Positions 50,924-60,722 of a stretch of DNA of 64,000 nt are shown here, piece by piece; the first letter of the stretch is position 1, and each line of letters begins with the position of its first letter. The stretch lies in assembly GCF_000417875.1 (NCBI RefSeq), contig NW_006920871.1, positions 1,067,459-1,131,458 on the forward strand. Reading direction: 5' to 3'. The notes below the pieces were generated by a model. The model was not told where the DNA came from and searched no databases. It worked only from the letters and a program-made list of their open reading frames with translations. A program made the position numbers and the translations under genes. The DNA is from Pseudozyma flocculosa PF-1. Its lineage: Eukaryota; Basidiomycota; Ustilaginomycetes; Ustilaginales; Ustilaginaceae.

Positions 50924-52301
50924 CTACTGCATGGTGAGGACGGCGCGGAAGCGGGCCTTGTTGTCCATCATGTGCTGGTAGGCCTCCTGCGCTTTGTCCA
51001 GCGGGAACTCCTCGACCATGCACTTGATGCCGAAGCGCTCCGAAAAGGCGACCGTGTCTTCGGTGTCCTGGGCGTGGCCCGAGGGCCAGCCGTGGACCGA
51101 GATGCCCTTGGTGATCATGGCGATCGAGTTGAAGGGCACGTCTCCGACGGCTGTTTCGGAGAGAATCAGGACGGGCATCAGGTCAGCGTCGACGGTTCGG
51201 GAAAACGCCTCTGGATACTGGGCGCAGCGTCGTCGCCCAACTCACGGGTGAGGAGGAGCAACTTGCCCATGGCCTTGCAGCCAGCGACGAGGGGCGAAAT
51301 GACCTTGGGGTTGGGGGCGGTGGCGACAACCAGGGCGGCGCCGCCCATCTTGTTGAGCACCTCGACGGGATCCTCCTTTTCCGTGTCGATGTAGTCGGTC
51401 GCGCCGAGGTTCATGGCAAAGTCCTTCTTGTCGCTGCCGCGCGACAGGGCGACGGTGCGGTAGCCCATGGCGCGCGAGTACTGGACGGCGAGGTGGCCGA
51501 GACCGCCGAGGCCCTGGATGGCCACGACCTCGCCGGGCGTGATGCGGAGCTGCCGGATGCCGTTGTACACCGTCACGCCGGCGCACATGAGCGGGGCCAG
51601 CTGCGAGGCGGGCGCCTCGGAGTCGATGCGGACCGCCGAAACCGAGTTGAGGATGCAGTACTCGGCGTCTGCGAGGCGCGACGTGGCATGCGGCAGGAGA
51701 GGTGGGGAACGGGGAAGGTACGGAGCGACGAGGGCGAGCGGTTCGGGTCAGCGGGTCCATCGTGCCACAAGAGATGGTCCTGTGCACAGGCACCGCCCTG
51801 CTGGCACTTACAGCCGCCGTCGCGAGTGATGCCGTTGACCTGGGCGTTGTCGCACATCTGGAAGTAGCCGGATCGGCAGCTGCGGCAGGTGTTGTCCTGG
51901 CCACCGTGCCATGCGCCTCCGACGCGGTTGCCCTCCTTCCACCTGTCCTCCTCTGGGCCGACGGCGACGATGCGGCCGATGATCTCGTGTCCGGGGATGC
52001 GGGGGCTGTGCGGGGGGCGAGCGGGCAGCAGGGACGGAGCGAAGCGGCTCGGGGATGTCAGTGACACGAGGAGAGGAGCAAGGGCGGCGGCGACCGCGAG
52101 GGCGAGGGCGACTGCGTCGGCGACTCACAGGCCGCCCATCATGCCCTGTCCGGCAAATGAGTCCGAGTGGCATACGCCGCAGGCCTCGACCTTGATCAGG
52201 ATCTCGCCCTTTTTGGGTGGGCTGAGGTCGACGTCCTTGACGGTGAGGGGCTTGTTGGCCTCGGTGAAGACGGCGGCCTTGCACGACTTGGGAAACGACA
52301 T
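50924..52301 (-). CDS. Zinc-dependent alcohol dehydrogenase (MDR family)
   Basis: A cytosolic NAD(P)-linked oxidoreductase interconverting alcohols and aldehydes; exact substrate unknown. Four exons are proposed: 52301-52129, 52005-51812, 51668-51246 and 51150-50924, with introns of 95-143 nt and consistent phases, giving 338 residues. Catalytic-zinc region GVCHSDSF is followed by PRIPGHEIIG across the first splice. The structural-zinc lobe is TCRSCRSGYFQMC. The nucleotide-binding motif is VAIQGLGGLGHLAVQYSRAM. The C-terminal part has DVPFNSIAMITKGISVHGWP then SGHAQDTEDT. The last intron (51245-51151) was placed because reading through gives an early stop, while the spliced frame rejoins the family sequence. 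It looks functional and ordinary, although it sits in the accessory region. Confidence 0.92.
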
Positions 52302-53219
52302 GGTGGTGGCAGCGAGACGGGGATGTACGAGGTGCAGAGGATGGTGGTTTGGCGGCGTGCAGTCAAGGTGGTGGCAGCAGTAGTTGGGGCCGGGAGAGAG
52401 GGTTGGACTTTGGCGTGGATGGGAGCGAGGGATATAAACGAGACGAGGCCGCCCGGACAGACAGCGGACAGCGGCCCGCAGCCAGGATGATGTCGAACGA
52501 CAGCGCCTGGCCAGTAGGCCGGGTCCACCAGCCTAGCATGCCGCGAGAGGAGAGAGAGAGATAGAGAGATCGAGGGAGGCGAAGCGAGATGGGCCAGGCT
52601 AAGGCATGGCATGGCGTGGCACGGCAAGGCAGGGTGAGAGGAGAGCGGAGGAGAGCGGAGGAGAGCGGAGGAGAGCGGAGGAGAGGAGCGCAGCCGGGCC
52701 ATCCGCCGATCCCAGGCAGAGGGCCGCGGCATCTCCGTCGTTGGCTTCGGTGCTTCCGTCTCTGCGCCTGGCCCTGGCCCAACGGGCTGCCTCCACCTCC
52801 ACGCCGGGTCAGCCCGCTGCCGGCTGGCCCGCCCTGGCTCGCTGGCTGCACGCACACGCCCGCATCGGGAGCCGTCCCGATGGCGCGGGTCCGATCCGAA
52901 GCTGGGCCCCCGGACCTTCTCGTCTTTGGCCAGCCTTGACCCCCTCTGTTCTCACCCTCTCCCTCTTTCTTTCCCTTTCCCCACCCATCATCACCGACAC
53001 CACCGCCGTCGTCGCCACCCCTGTCACTCCCTCCTTCCTGTCCCCACTTGCCGTCGCGGACCGCACACAATGACGGCCCACCACAGCTCCGCAGAGCATC
53101 GCGCCAACGTGTCCTCCTGACCCCACCATAGCTACCCAACCCCCTTGTCCCTGCTCGGCCCGCCCGGGTCCCGCCCCTTCCTTGTCCCGCCATCATTCGG
53201 TCTGCGGCCGGGACTATAG
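52302..53219. other. Gap upstream of the alcohol dehydrogenase, with minisatellite
   Basis: The promoter of the dehydrogenase on the - strand, followed by a purine-rich 10-bp repeat at 52637-52685. A short + strand pyrimidine-rich leader at about 52940-53060 ends in an ATG at 53070 and may belong to the decayed regulator gene. No other gene. Confidence 0.4.
52637..52685. repeat. 10-bp minisatellite (GAGAGCGGAG, about 5 copies)
   Basis: Four perfect units and flanking partial ones, entirely purine plus C. Confidence 0.85.
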
Positions 53220-54292
53220 CCTCCACGAGGACCCCGCCTCCGCTCCGACATCGAGGCAGAGGCAAAGGCGCTCCTCGGTCAGCGCAAACGCCGGAAGCGA
53301 CTGCGCTACAGCTGCACTCAGTGCTCCAGGCGCAAGCACAGGTGCGACAGAGCCACTCCTGCGGCTTCTGCAGCGAACGTGGAGTATAACACGCCTGCCA
53401 CCCGCCAGGCGATGGCGAGGCAGATACGCAGGAGCGTGTGAGGAAGCTCGAAGCCATCCTCGCAAAGCTTGTAGTAGCACGCCACCAACTTGGCCAGTCC
53501 GACTCTCCGCCCGCGCCCGACCACGGTCCATCTCGCAAGAGGCATGACGACGAGCGCCCTAATCTCAGCCTCGCCCCGGCTCTAGCGTCGCAGCGCTCGA
53601 CGAGCATTGTAAACCCTTCCGCGCCCCATGCCTACCTCGACCTTCGGTCCGCTCTCGACGGCCGCCCTCTTGCCCCTCACCCTCGCCTTGCGGGCGACGC
53701 CACATCCACCATTCCACCGATCCCCCCCGCCCCCGCGCACTCAGTCCACCTGACTCGCGCCAAACGGCACAAGAGCAATCCGCCAGTGGTATCGGCCACA
53801 TCGACACCGCTTCGCATCCGGGTCGGCACCGAGGACATCGAGCTCACCTCGGCCTTCAAGGGCTACTCGCCCGCCGTCCACTTCCTCCGCCTGATCCAAG
53901 AGGACGGTCTAGAGACCGGCGTCTTGCAGCGGCTGATGTGGAGCCTGCCTTCGTTTCAAGCCCCGTCGGTCCTGCTCGACATCTTCTTCCGCGACATCAA
54001 CGCAGCAGTCCTCTCCATCGACGAGTTCTGGCGGTGCCGAATCTCCGAATCGCAGCTGTTGAAGACGGGTATTGAGCGCTCAATGGCCAGCTTGGGCTGA
54101 GAGGCGGCGCATCCCACCGAGGCACCTAGGGTCGAGCACAAGTTGGAGTCTGCTTACCACGACTTGGCTCCTGAGGCTTATGACAGCCCTCTGCAGGTCG
54201 GAGCTGCCAGGATCGCTGCAGGTGCGGGCGGCAGTGGAAGCGGTATTACGAGTGGCAGCTGGAAAGATGTTGGTACGACCACCGCGGCATAG
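53220..54292 (+). pseudogene. Zn2Cys6 transcription-factor gene with frameshift and two stops, copy 2
   Basis: The frame begins in basic sequence (GQRKRRKRLR) and enters a fungal binuclear zinc cluster, YSCTQCSRRKHRCDRATP. It then must shift frame near 53355-53361 to continue CGFCSERGV. That frame meets a TAA at 53387-53389 just before HACHP, which would supply the sixth Cys. After the stop the same frame runs DGEADTQERVRKLEAILAKL, a typical linker/coiled coil, then an open 220-residue stretch with FKGYSPAVHFLRLIQEDG. An in-frame TGA at 54098-54100 follows, and protein-like sequence continues (VEHKLESAYHDLAPEAYDSP) to a TAG at 54290-54292. Three lesions, all inside conserved parts, indicate a recent pseudogene; sequencing error at one of them cannot be excluded. 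Confidence 0.75.
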
Positions 54293-55331
54293 AGCAGCAG
54301 CAGATTTGGCACGTAAGGTGGCTGGCCGGCGAGGCGCAAAGGAAAGGGGAACAGGGAGCAGCACATCAGCAAGGGGCCCGGGTGACGCCGTCAAGGCAGG
54401 GACGCAGGCCACCACGTCCAGCCGCACTCTAAAGCCTCCGTCGATAGTCCACGAACGATGTCGGCAAAAAGCGACCCAGTACAATGACCCACCGAGCAGC
54501 AAGCGAAGCGTTTGGCCTCGAGAGGCTGTTCGAGCAAGCCAGGCGTGCGTGCTTTGGCCACGGAAGGCCAGAGCTGCGTAGTGCGGCGTCCAAGTAGGCG
54601 ACCGGGGTGGTGGATGCATGGATGAACAGAAAGCGGCGGGCAGGATGGATGGACGGGCGGGCGGACGTTCGAGCAAGCACGGTGGTGGTGTGAGAGACGG
54701 GGACAAATGGCACCGCGGCCGCCTGCAAGTGGGCGCACACGCGGCCTCCGTTCCACTGCGCCGCACATCGTCCCGCTTTTGCCCCGCAACGATCACAACC
54801 GATCTGCTTCGAAGTTTTGATGCTGTCAGGCAGGGTCGGGCTGCGCCATGCGGTTATATGGCTGCGGCGATCTGGCTGGGGAAGGACCAAGAGCTTGTCG
54901 GCACAGACGTGATGGTGTGGGTAATAGAATGATTGCGTCTGCCCAACGGCTGCCCTGGAGAGAGGAGCGACGAAGGGAGAGGGATGTTAGAGAGGCTTTC
55001 CTGGTCCGACAGCGCCCAATGCGGCGCTCGACGGACCGAGGCGGGGAATATGGGGGACCGGGACGGGGTAGAGGCGCGCCAGGCCCGACGGCGCCCAATG
55101 CGGCGCTCGATGGTCCACGGCGAAACCGGTAGAATACAGTATTGTGTCGATGAGGTCGAAGGGGCTCGAATCGGAGGGGGTTGCTGCCGAAGGGACGACC
55201 AATACGACGAATGCGAATCGATGAGACCCATGCAACCAATGCGGGGCCACCTGAAGAGAGGAGGATGAGAGGCGCCTGGTCAGCCGGCTACAGTGGCAAC
55301 GCACGGCTTCGGTCCACGTGTACTCACCCTT
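54293..55331. other. Gap between regulator pseudogene and zinc-knuckle gene 2
   Basis: 1.04 kb. It contains a duplicated word, GCGCCCAATGCGGCGCTCGA, at about 55013 and 55092, and the start of a possible 3'UTR intron of the next gene (donor at 55327). No gene is seen. Confidence 0.4.
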
Positions 55332-56522
55332 TCAACGGCCGCATCGGCCGCCAGGGTGGTTGCCAGAGCACTTATTGCACTCGTGAAGGCGCTCGCACCC
55401 CTGGCAGTCGCCGCTCTGGAAGAGCCAGCAGACCTGCTCGCCGAGCGGGATGAGCTGGTTCCTCGCTCGAAGTCGAGACCGGCGACGGCGGTTGGAGGGG
55501 CCGGCGACGGAATCAGGGGCAGGGGCTCCGGCGGGGATGGCGACCGGGGCTGCAGCGCGGGCGGCGACGGGAACGTTGAAGGAGACGCCGGCGCCGGGGG
55601 TCAGGGGGATCATGGCCCCGCTCGGATCAATTCGCACGTTGAAGAATCGTTCCGTCAGCAGCATGACAGCCCGCGAGTTGACAACGACGGCGCTGGCCTG
55701 CTCCTCGACTTGAGTCTCGAGCTGGTCGGTGCGGCCCTCGACGCGGTCGACTCTGTCCTCCACGACAACGACCCTGTCTTGCATGCGGTGAAAGGTTGCG
55801 CGGAGGTCGTGCAGCTCGTTGGTGATCTCCGTGAGCTGCGGACGGTCGCCGATGCGGCGGCGCTGTGCCGGGCGCTGGTCCTCTTCGTCCTCGTCGTCAC
55901 GCTGGCGGCGGGTGCCGCGAGTGCTTGCGCTCGGGATGGCCGTACCGCCCGCGGCGTTGCTGTTGGCGTCGTTTGGGCCATCGCGATGAGCGCCGCCCTG
56001 TTGGACCAAAGAGCGGCGGTCGGGGGCAGGCGCGGCCGAGGGGTTGGGCGGATCAATGCTGGTGTCGACGGTGGCGTCGTGACCCATAGGAGCGCCGCTG
56101 CCGACAGCAGGCGCGGCCGAGGGGTTGGGCGGATCAATGCAGGTGTCGACGGTGGCGTCGTGACCCATAGGAGCGCCGCTGCCGACAGCAGGCGCGGCCG
56201 AGGGGTTGGGCGGATCAATGCAGGTGTCGACGGTGGCGTCGCGACCGATAGGAGCGCCGCTGCCGACAGCAGGCGCGGTCGAGGGACCGGGCAAAGGGCT
56301 GCGGGTATCGCTGGGAGCTTCGTCTGCCGATGAGCGGCGGTCGAGCGTAGGCGGGGTGGAGGGGACGAAGGCACCAGGGACGACCAGGTCCGCGTTGAAG
56401 GCCTCGCGGAAAGGGTCGCCAAGACCGATGACGAAGTCAGGAGTCGACGGCGTCGGGCTGGTGTTGGGGAACGGCAAGCCGTCCGAGGCAGTGGTCCAGT
56501 CAAAGAGCTTGGAAAAGCGCAT
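55332..56522 (-). CDS. Coiled-coil protein with C-terminal Cys/His zinc knuckle, copy 2
   Basis: 396 residues. The start MRFSKLFDWTTASDGLPFP was chosen because a probable 5'UTR intron (56613-56526) ends three bases before it and because copy 1 opens the same way. The middle contains three 27-residue tandem repeats (unit begins GSGAPMGHDATVDTCIDPPN) encoded by 81-bp DNA repeats. Next come a basic patch (RQRDDEDEEDQRPAQRRR) and a helical coiled-coil part (LTEITNELHDLRATFHRMQD, then DRVDRVEGRTDQLETQVEEQ). The end is VCWLFQSGDCQGCERLHECN then KCSGNHPGGRCGR, the same Cys/His spacing as copy 1. A TATA-like TACAAATA lies at 56866-56872. Longer than copy 1 because of the repeats. Nucleic-acid binding is inferred only. 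Confidence 0.77.
   Translation of the reverse strand: MRFSKLFDWTTASDGLPFPNTSPTPSTPDFVIGLGDPFREAFNADLVVPGAFVPSTPPTLDRRSSADEAPSDTRSPLPGPSTAPAVGSGAPIGRDATVDTCIDPPNPSAAPAVGSGAPMGHDATVDTCIDPPNPSAAPAVGSGAPMGHDATVDTSIDPPNPSAAPAPDRRSLVQQGGAHRDGPNDANSNAAGGTAIPSASTRGTRRQRDDEDEEDQRPAQRRRIGDRPQLTEITNELHDLRATFHRMQDRVVVVEDRVDRVEGRTDQLETQVEEQASAVVVNSRAVMLLTERFFNVRIDPSGAMIPLTPGAGVSFNVPVAARAAAPVAIPAGAPAPDSVAGPSNRRRRSRLRARNQLIPLGEQVCWLFQSGDCQGCERLHECNKCSGNHPGGRCGR
56042..56290. repeat. Three 81-bp tandem repeats inside zinc-knuckle gene 2
   Basis: The words GACCCATAGG and AGGAGCGCCGCTGCCGACAG recur at an exact 81-bp step, preserving frame. Little divergence between units suggests recent expansion. Confidence 0.9.
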
Positions 56523-56525
56523 GTT

Positions 56526-56613
56526 CTGGGTGGAGAACGCAAGGCGGTGGGCGTGAGTGGCGGCGTCACGGCTGACCGCTGACCCCGGACAGGGCATCGG
56601 CGACAGTACTCAC
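56526..56613 (-). other. Probable 5'UTR intron of zinc-knuckle gene 2
   Basis: Donor CTC/GTGAGT at 56613 and acceptor CACCCAG/AAC just before the ATG. It corresponds to the 80-nt intron of copy 1. Confidence 0.6.
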
Positions 56614-56619
56614 GAGATT

Positions 56620-56850
56620 CGCAGAGGAAGGCGGGATGGAGGAGCGAGCGGGAGGCGGAGAGGAGGAAAGGGAAGGCGAAGATGGGGAGAGCCAAAGGCG
56701 GAGAGGAGAAAAGGGAAGGCGGCGATGGAGGAGCGAACGGAAGGCGGCGATGGAGGAGCGAATGGAAGGCGGGGAGGAGGAAAGGGAAGGTGGGGATGGA
56801 GGAAAGGGAAGGCGGGGATGGAGGAGGGAAGGGAAAACGGGGTCGGCGGG
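56620..56850. repeat. Purine-rich repetitive leader (GGAAAGGGAAGGCGG-like units)
   Basis: Repeated GGAGGAAAGGGAAGGCG and GGCGATGGAGGAGCGAA words. On the coding strand this is a pyrimidine-rich 5' leader between TATA-like box and intron, as in copy 1. Confidence 0.6.
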
Positions 56851-56865
56851 GGCGGGCTGGACCGG

Positions 56866-56872
56866 TATTTGT
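56866..56872 (-). promoter_or_regulatory. TATA-like box of zinc-knuckle gene 2
   Basis: ACAAATA on the - strand, upstream of the pyrimidine-rich leader, at the same relative place as in copy 1. Confidence 0.4.
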
Positions 56873-57849
56873 ACAGCCCAGCGGGCAGGCAAACAGGCCC
56901 GCTCGGACCAGAGTTTCTGGCAGCGTCGGGCTCGACCCGGGAGAGGAATGAGAGCAGCGGAGGGCAGGAGCACGCAACAACACGGAGGCAAGCCGAGACC
57001 ACGGGCGCACCGATGCGCTTCGCAACGCCGCTCGAGGGCCGGCTCGCTGCCCAGGTCGCCGCTGGTCCGTGGTACACGGCTGCTTGCAAGCACGGCGTCT
57101 TTGGCAGACAAGGACACCGAGACGCGCCCCGCCGAAGCGTCCCTGCCCTACCTGCACCGGCGTCGCTGTGGCTTGCCCCTGGTGGGCGAGCTGGTGCATG
57201 GAACGGTTTCGAAGCTCTCCCGACGACGAGCGAGACACAGCGTACCGGGTCCCTGCCCTGAAGCCTCCTCCTGTATCTCGCCTCTCTGCCTGCCCGCCTG
57301 TTGGCTGATCTTTCACAGAGTGAACTCTACACGTGCCGACTTTGTACCCCTCCTCGCGCCTATGCTGTAGCGCGAGACTACAAACAAGCTGCCGCCCGGC
57401 CGAGCGTCAATAGGATCAGCTCCCAAAGACCTGCGCCTCTGGATGGAACGCGTCGTCATCACGAGCCCACGCACCCCTAGAGCGGGCAGCAGCTTCTCGC
57501 CCGGCATGTAGGACGGGCGCGTCTGGCTCCTCGCGCCGTCTGCGTGACACCGAAAAAAAGGTGCGGTTTTTGCTCGCAAAAAGCCCAAACCTTTCAGCGC
57601 TTCCAGGAGCAGCAGGAAGCCACGCAAAATCGACGCAGACTCTGGCTCACCATAGGTCTGGAAATCTGGCTCGGTATTGATGGAAAATTGACGTTATGGA
57701 CACGGCTCAAAGGTTGGGAAGAAGCGGGAAACGCGAAGTTGGGAGAATGGCGCTCGTTTCGGGATCGACGCCAGCCGGTGGTGGAGAGTGCGGGCGTGGG
57801 TCGGTCAGCTGGCTGGGTCAGGCCGCCGCGCTCTCTGCCGCCACCATCT
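56873..57849. other. Gap upstream of zinc-knuckle gene 2
   Basis: It contains the segment at 57110-57240 (- strand) related to 37941-38060. No gene is supported. Confidence 0.4.
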
Positions 57850-58740
57850 CCTGTAGCCTCCACCATCGCCACTACCTCGAGCTCGAGCTAGAGATCTGCA
57901 CCGCTACAGTCGCAGCTGCCCATCCTGCTGCCGTGCTCGAGCCGGCTTGCGAGATCCGCCTCTCTGGGCCCCACACGAGCACTTCACCCGATATGGACAC
58001 GGACCATTCCTGGAACGCCTAGGGCCGGGCCGAGGGAATCGAGATCCACCTCCCGCCTGGGTCCAAGCAGCCGCTCCTCGAGGCGCTGACGGCACCGGCC
58101 ACCGGGCTGCGACTGAAGCTCAACCTCGAACCGACCACGTCGGCCGACCACGGCAGCGTTGCTACGGTAGGCAACTAGGAGACAAGCCTCGCCGTTGGCA
58201 CCTTCGTCGAGGCGCCCTTGTGCAGGTTCACTGCTCAGGCATCAGGATGTCGTCCTTTCTTTGGGCGTACAAGAGCCTGCACCCGACCAATGCCGGCCAT
58301 CCAAGGACGGGCACGTCTGGGGCTTCCATTCGACGGTCCGCACGAGCACCATAGCCTTGATACGCTCACATCCGCGCAGCCCTGCACGGGCAACGTCGGG
58401 CCTGGGCGTCCTCGGCGACGGACACGGCATGGCCACAGCCCCTCGGAGCGCCACTCCGGACTGCATCCTTCGGAACCGCCTGAGCATGGCGCTCAGCCAC
58501 CAGCTCTGCGGCATGAGCCGATGAGGCGTATCGCACAACAACTGCCATCCGGAACGCCTCGACAACGTCAGGATGTCTCCCGCCTCTGTCCGGACTCGTA
58601 GCTCCATGCTGATGGGCGTTGGAGTTGGCGGTCCGCCCCAACCCTTTTGTTTGTCGACGAGCTCGGTGGCGGATTAGGCTCTTTCCAGGTTCCGCTGCCG
58701 GCACGAACTGATGGCATCCAGCACACCCGGCTGCGCCCCG
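57850..58740 (+). pseudogene. Degraded family C copies (at least one, probably two fragments)
   Basis: Translated pieces in different frames match family C in order. LELELEICTATVAAAHPAAV at about 57875 is the opening. EGIEIHLPPGSKQPLLEALT at about 58040 corresponds to the xxxIPxxFKQPL block. HVWGFHSTVRTSTIALIRSH with LGVLGDGHGMA at 58310-58435 corresponds to the TRGIT-GFG block. LGGGLGSFQVPLPARTDGIQ at about 58660-58720 repeats the GFG-LPARxDGI block, so a second fragment or an internal duplication is implied. Stops and frameshifts separate them. Confidence 0.65.
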
Positions 58741-59189
58741 GCGTTCACCAAGTGAGGCGCGGTTTCGCGGAACAGCTGGCCCGCTTTATATCCACAGGAC
58801 GAGGCGCTGATGCATCCCTGCCTCATTCCACCTGCCGCTCCTCTGGGTGCTCTCCGGTCCCCCTCACAGATTGGAATCGCCACGCAGCGCAGGGGTCACT
58901 CGGTAGCGCGTCTTCCACCGCGCCGGCGTCATGCCGACCGTCCGACCCGAGCCGCTCGTCAGGACGCCGCAAGACGTGGGCTTTGTCAGCGTCAGGTTCT
59001 CGACTTCCGACTTCTACGACCAAGCGCTAGTCTATCAGCCGCTCGTCGACAATGTCGACGGAGCTCACGAGAATCGCGGCACCAAAGTCTCGACTCTCTG
59101 ATACGCCACCCCGACTCGCAGATTATGCCCGCGCTGCCTGGCTCACCTTTGCCTCGGCCCGCCGCAAGATCCGCCGGGCGACGAGGCTA
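58741..59189. other. Debris after the family C fragments
   Basis: A short + strand frame from an ATG at 58931 (56 residues, containing VRFSTSDFYDQALVYQP) reads like protein but stands alone with no match. Probably part of another decayed gene. Confidence 0.35.
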
Positions 59190-60290
59190 GAACAAAACGT
59201 CGAGGCATCCCATCGAGCAACCGCACCACTGGACCGGGATGGGATTCCCGTTGCCGCTGTACTCGCTTTCTTCGTCGGCGGTGCCCTCGTCGCCCTCCCT
59301 GTCGCCGTCGAGGTCTGAGTCGACCTGGACCTCGGCCACCCTCGACACACCACTGCCCGCATAGTCCGAGATGCTTTCGAGCCTCGTCTCGCCCGGCCGC
59401 GAAGCACGTGTACTTGCATGTCTCGTCGAGCGACCAGTCACGTCCCGCCCAGCCGCCGCCGTCGCAAGCCTCGCCGCTGCCACTGCTGCCGCCACTGAGA
59501 CCACAGAGGTGCGAGCGCGATAGCGTCGGACGCAGCCCAGAGGCGGAAAGGACCGACGACGTCGAAAAGCCCTGCTGGAAGACGCTATACGGCTGCTGGC
59601 AAAAAGGATGGACGCTGCCGAGCCGGGCTGGAGTCCCGGCGCTGGTGATGAACGAGCTCGACGCCGAGTACTGGGAGCGCGAAGACGACGGCGTTCGCGC
59701 GGTCCAGTGTGCGTGATGACTTGTTGGTGCGCTCACAGTCATATCACCGGCGCCGCTTCCTCCTAGCATGTCGGTCAACGAGGCCTGGGACACGGGCAAG
59801 TGGCAGCCGATGCTGCCGCTGATGTTGCCGGTCCCGTCGTTGACGCCCCTCGACATCTCCTGGTTGTCGTCGTGCTGAGATCGCGCCTTGGCCTAGCCGC
59901 CGGGATTCAGCACGGTGCCAGGGCTCGATGTGCTGCTGCTCGAGGCGTGGCCGGGGCTGCGGTACAGAGCCAGCTTCGGTCGACCACCCCCTTGCGAGCC
60001 GTAGACACCCGTTATCTGGCCTTCGCACACGGGCTCAGGGATGGTTCAGCGTGAAGACCACGGGTTTTTGCATGCGTCGTCACCGCGGTCGAGCGAGCCA
60101 GCTGCCTCGATGTCGCCGAACATGTCCTGAACCTTGGCCTCGCCGGCACCTGCAGCAACGGCCTCGCCAGCAGCCTGTCTCTTGACCGCCCTGTGGGAAC
60201 CCGTCGCCGTCATACTCCGGCCTCTCCATGGTAACGAGACTGAACGATACGTTCGTCGATTCTGGGGCGATGCCGGACATGCCGAGCCGC
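59190..60290 (-). pseudogene. Decayed unknown gene on the - strand
   Basis: Several - strand frames read as continuous, non-repetitive protein only if stops and shifts are crossed. In gene order they are MERPEYDGDG near 60240, VQDMFGDIEAAGSLDRGDDA near 60110, PEPVCEGQITGVYGSQGGGR near 60010, NDGTGNISGSIGCHLPVSQA near 59820, SLDETCKYTC near 59420, and LESISDYAGSGVSRVAEVQV near 59350. The middle is Ser-rich. No domain is recognised; a regulator is possible but unproven. Real introns could explain one or two of the breaks. Confidence 0.4.
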
Positions 60291-60637
60291 ACCTCCATCC
60301 GCTGGGCAGCGTCTATATTGCTTAAGAGCGGCCCCGACCGGCTACGCGAGCACCGCGTACCTCATCCGACTCGACGTGGCCTCATCCATCCTTCAACGTC
60401 TGACGGCGGTCGCATTCTGCCGATGCGCTCCTCGGTACATTTCGCGCCGTGCCTTTCCTTCATCGACGAGCATGCAGATTTGCGACGCCAACCTGCCACA
60501 GTCGCGCTTGCAGCTGCAGACGCTTTTGTGGCCCGTCGGATGGCAGAGCGAATCCCTCGTCGCGGCAAACAATTTTGCGGGCTATCGTGTTCAGGGTTCT
60601 TCACCAGCCAAATCTCTTTTTGAGCGGTGGCGCCTGA
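60291..60637. other. Gap before the inverted-array element
   Basis: No gene or clear repeat is seen. Confidence 0.35.
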
Positions 60638-60722
60638 CCACTGGGGCTTATTTTAGGCCGAGTTCTTTAGAGTGGTTCGCCAAACCACTGGGGGGATTAT
60701 TTTAGGCCGAAGTCTTTAGAGT
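60638..60722. repeat. Left array, two 47-bp units
   Basis: Units start at 60638 and 60685 and contain TTATTTTAGGCCGA and TCTTTAGAGT. Confidence 0.85.

Noticed and set aside
51181..51246. A 35-nt intron in the alcohol dehydrogenase ending at TATCCAG
   Set aside because: Too short for a spliceosomal intron here; the acceptor at 51152-51151 gives a 95-nt intron and a better family match.
52363..53607. 414-residue - strand frame upstream of the alcohol dehydrogenase
   Set aside because: It runs antisense through the minisatellite and the decayed zinc cluster, and its protein is Ser/Arg/Gly-rich without features; a GC-driven shadow.
55655..57316. 553-residue - strand frame overlapping zinc-knuckle gene 2
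   Set aside because: It is a different frame of the same strand, Ser/Pro-rich and repetitive. The frame with the conserved opening, coiled coil and zinc knuckle is the supported one.
59044..59318. Short + strand frame (opening STELTRIAAPKSR) ending in a hydrophobic Ala/Val tail
   Set aside because: No signal peptide or family match, and it lies antisense to the more protein-like - strand readings; likely chance.
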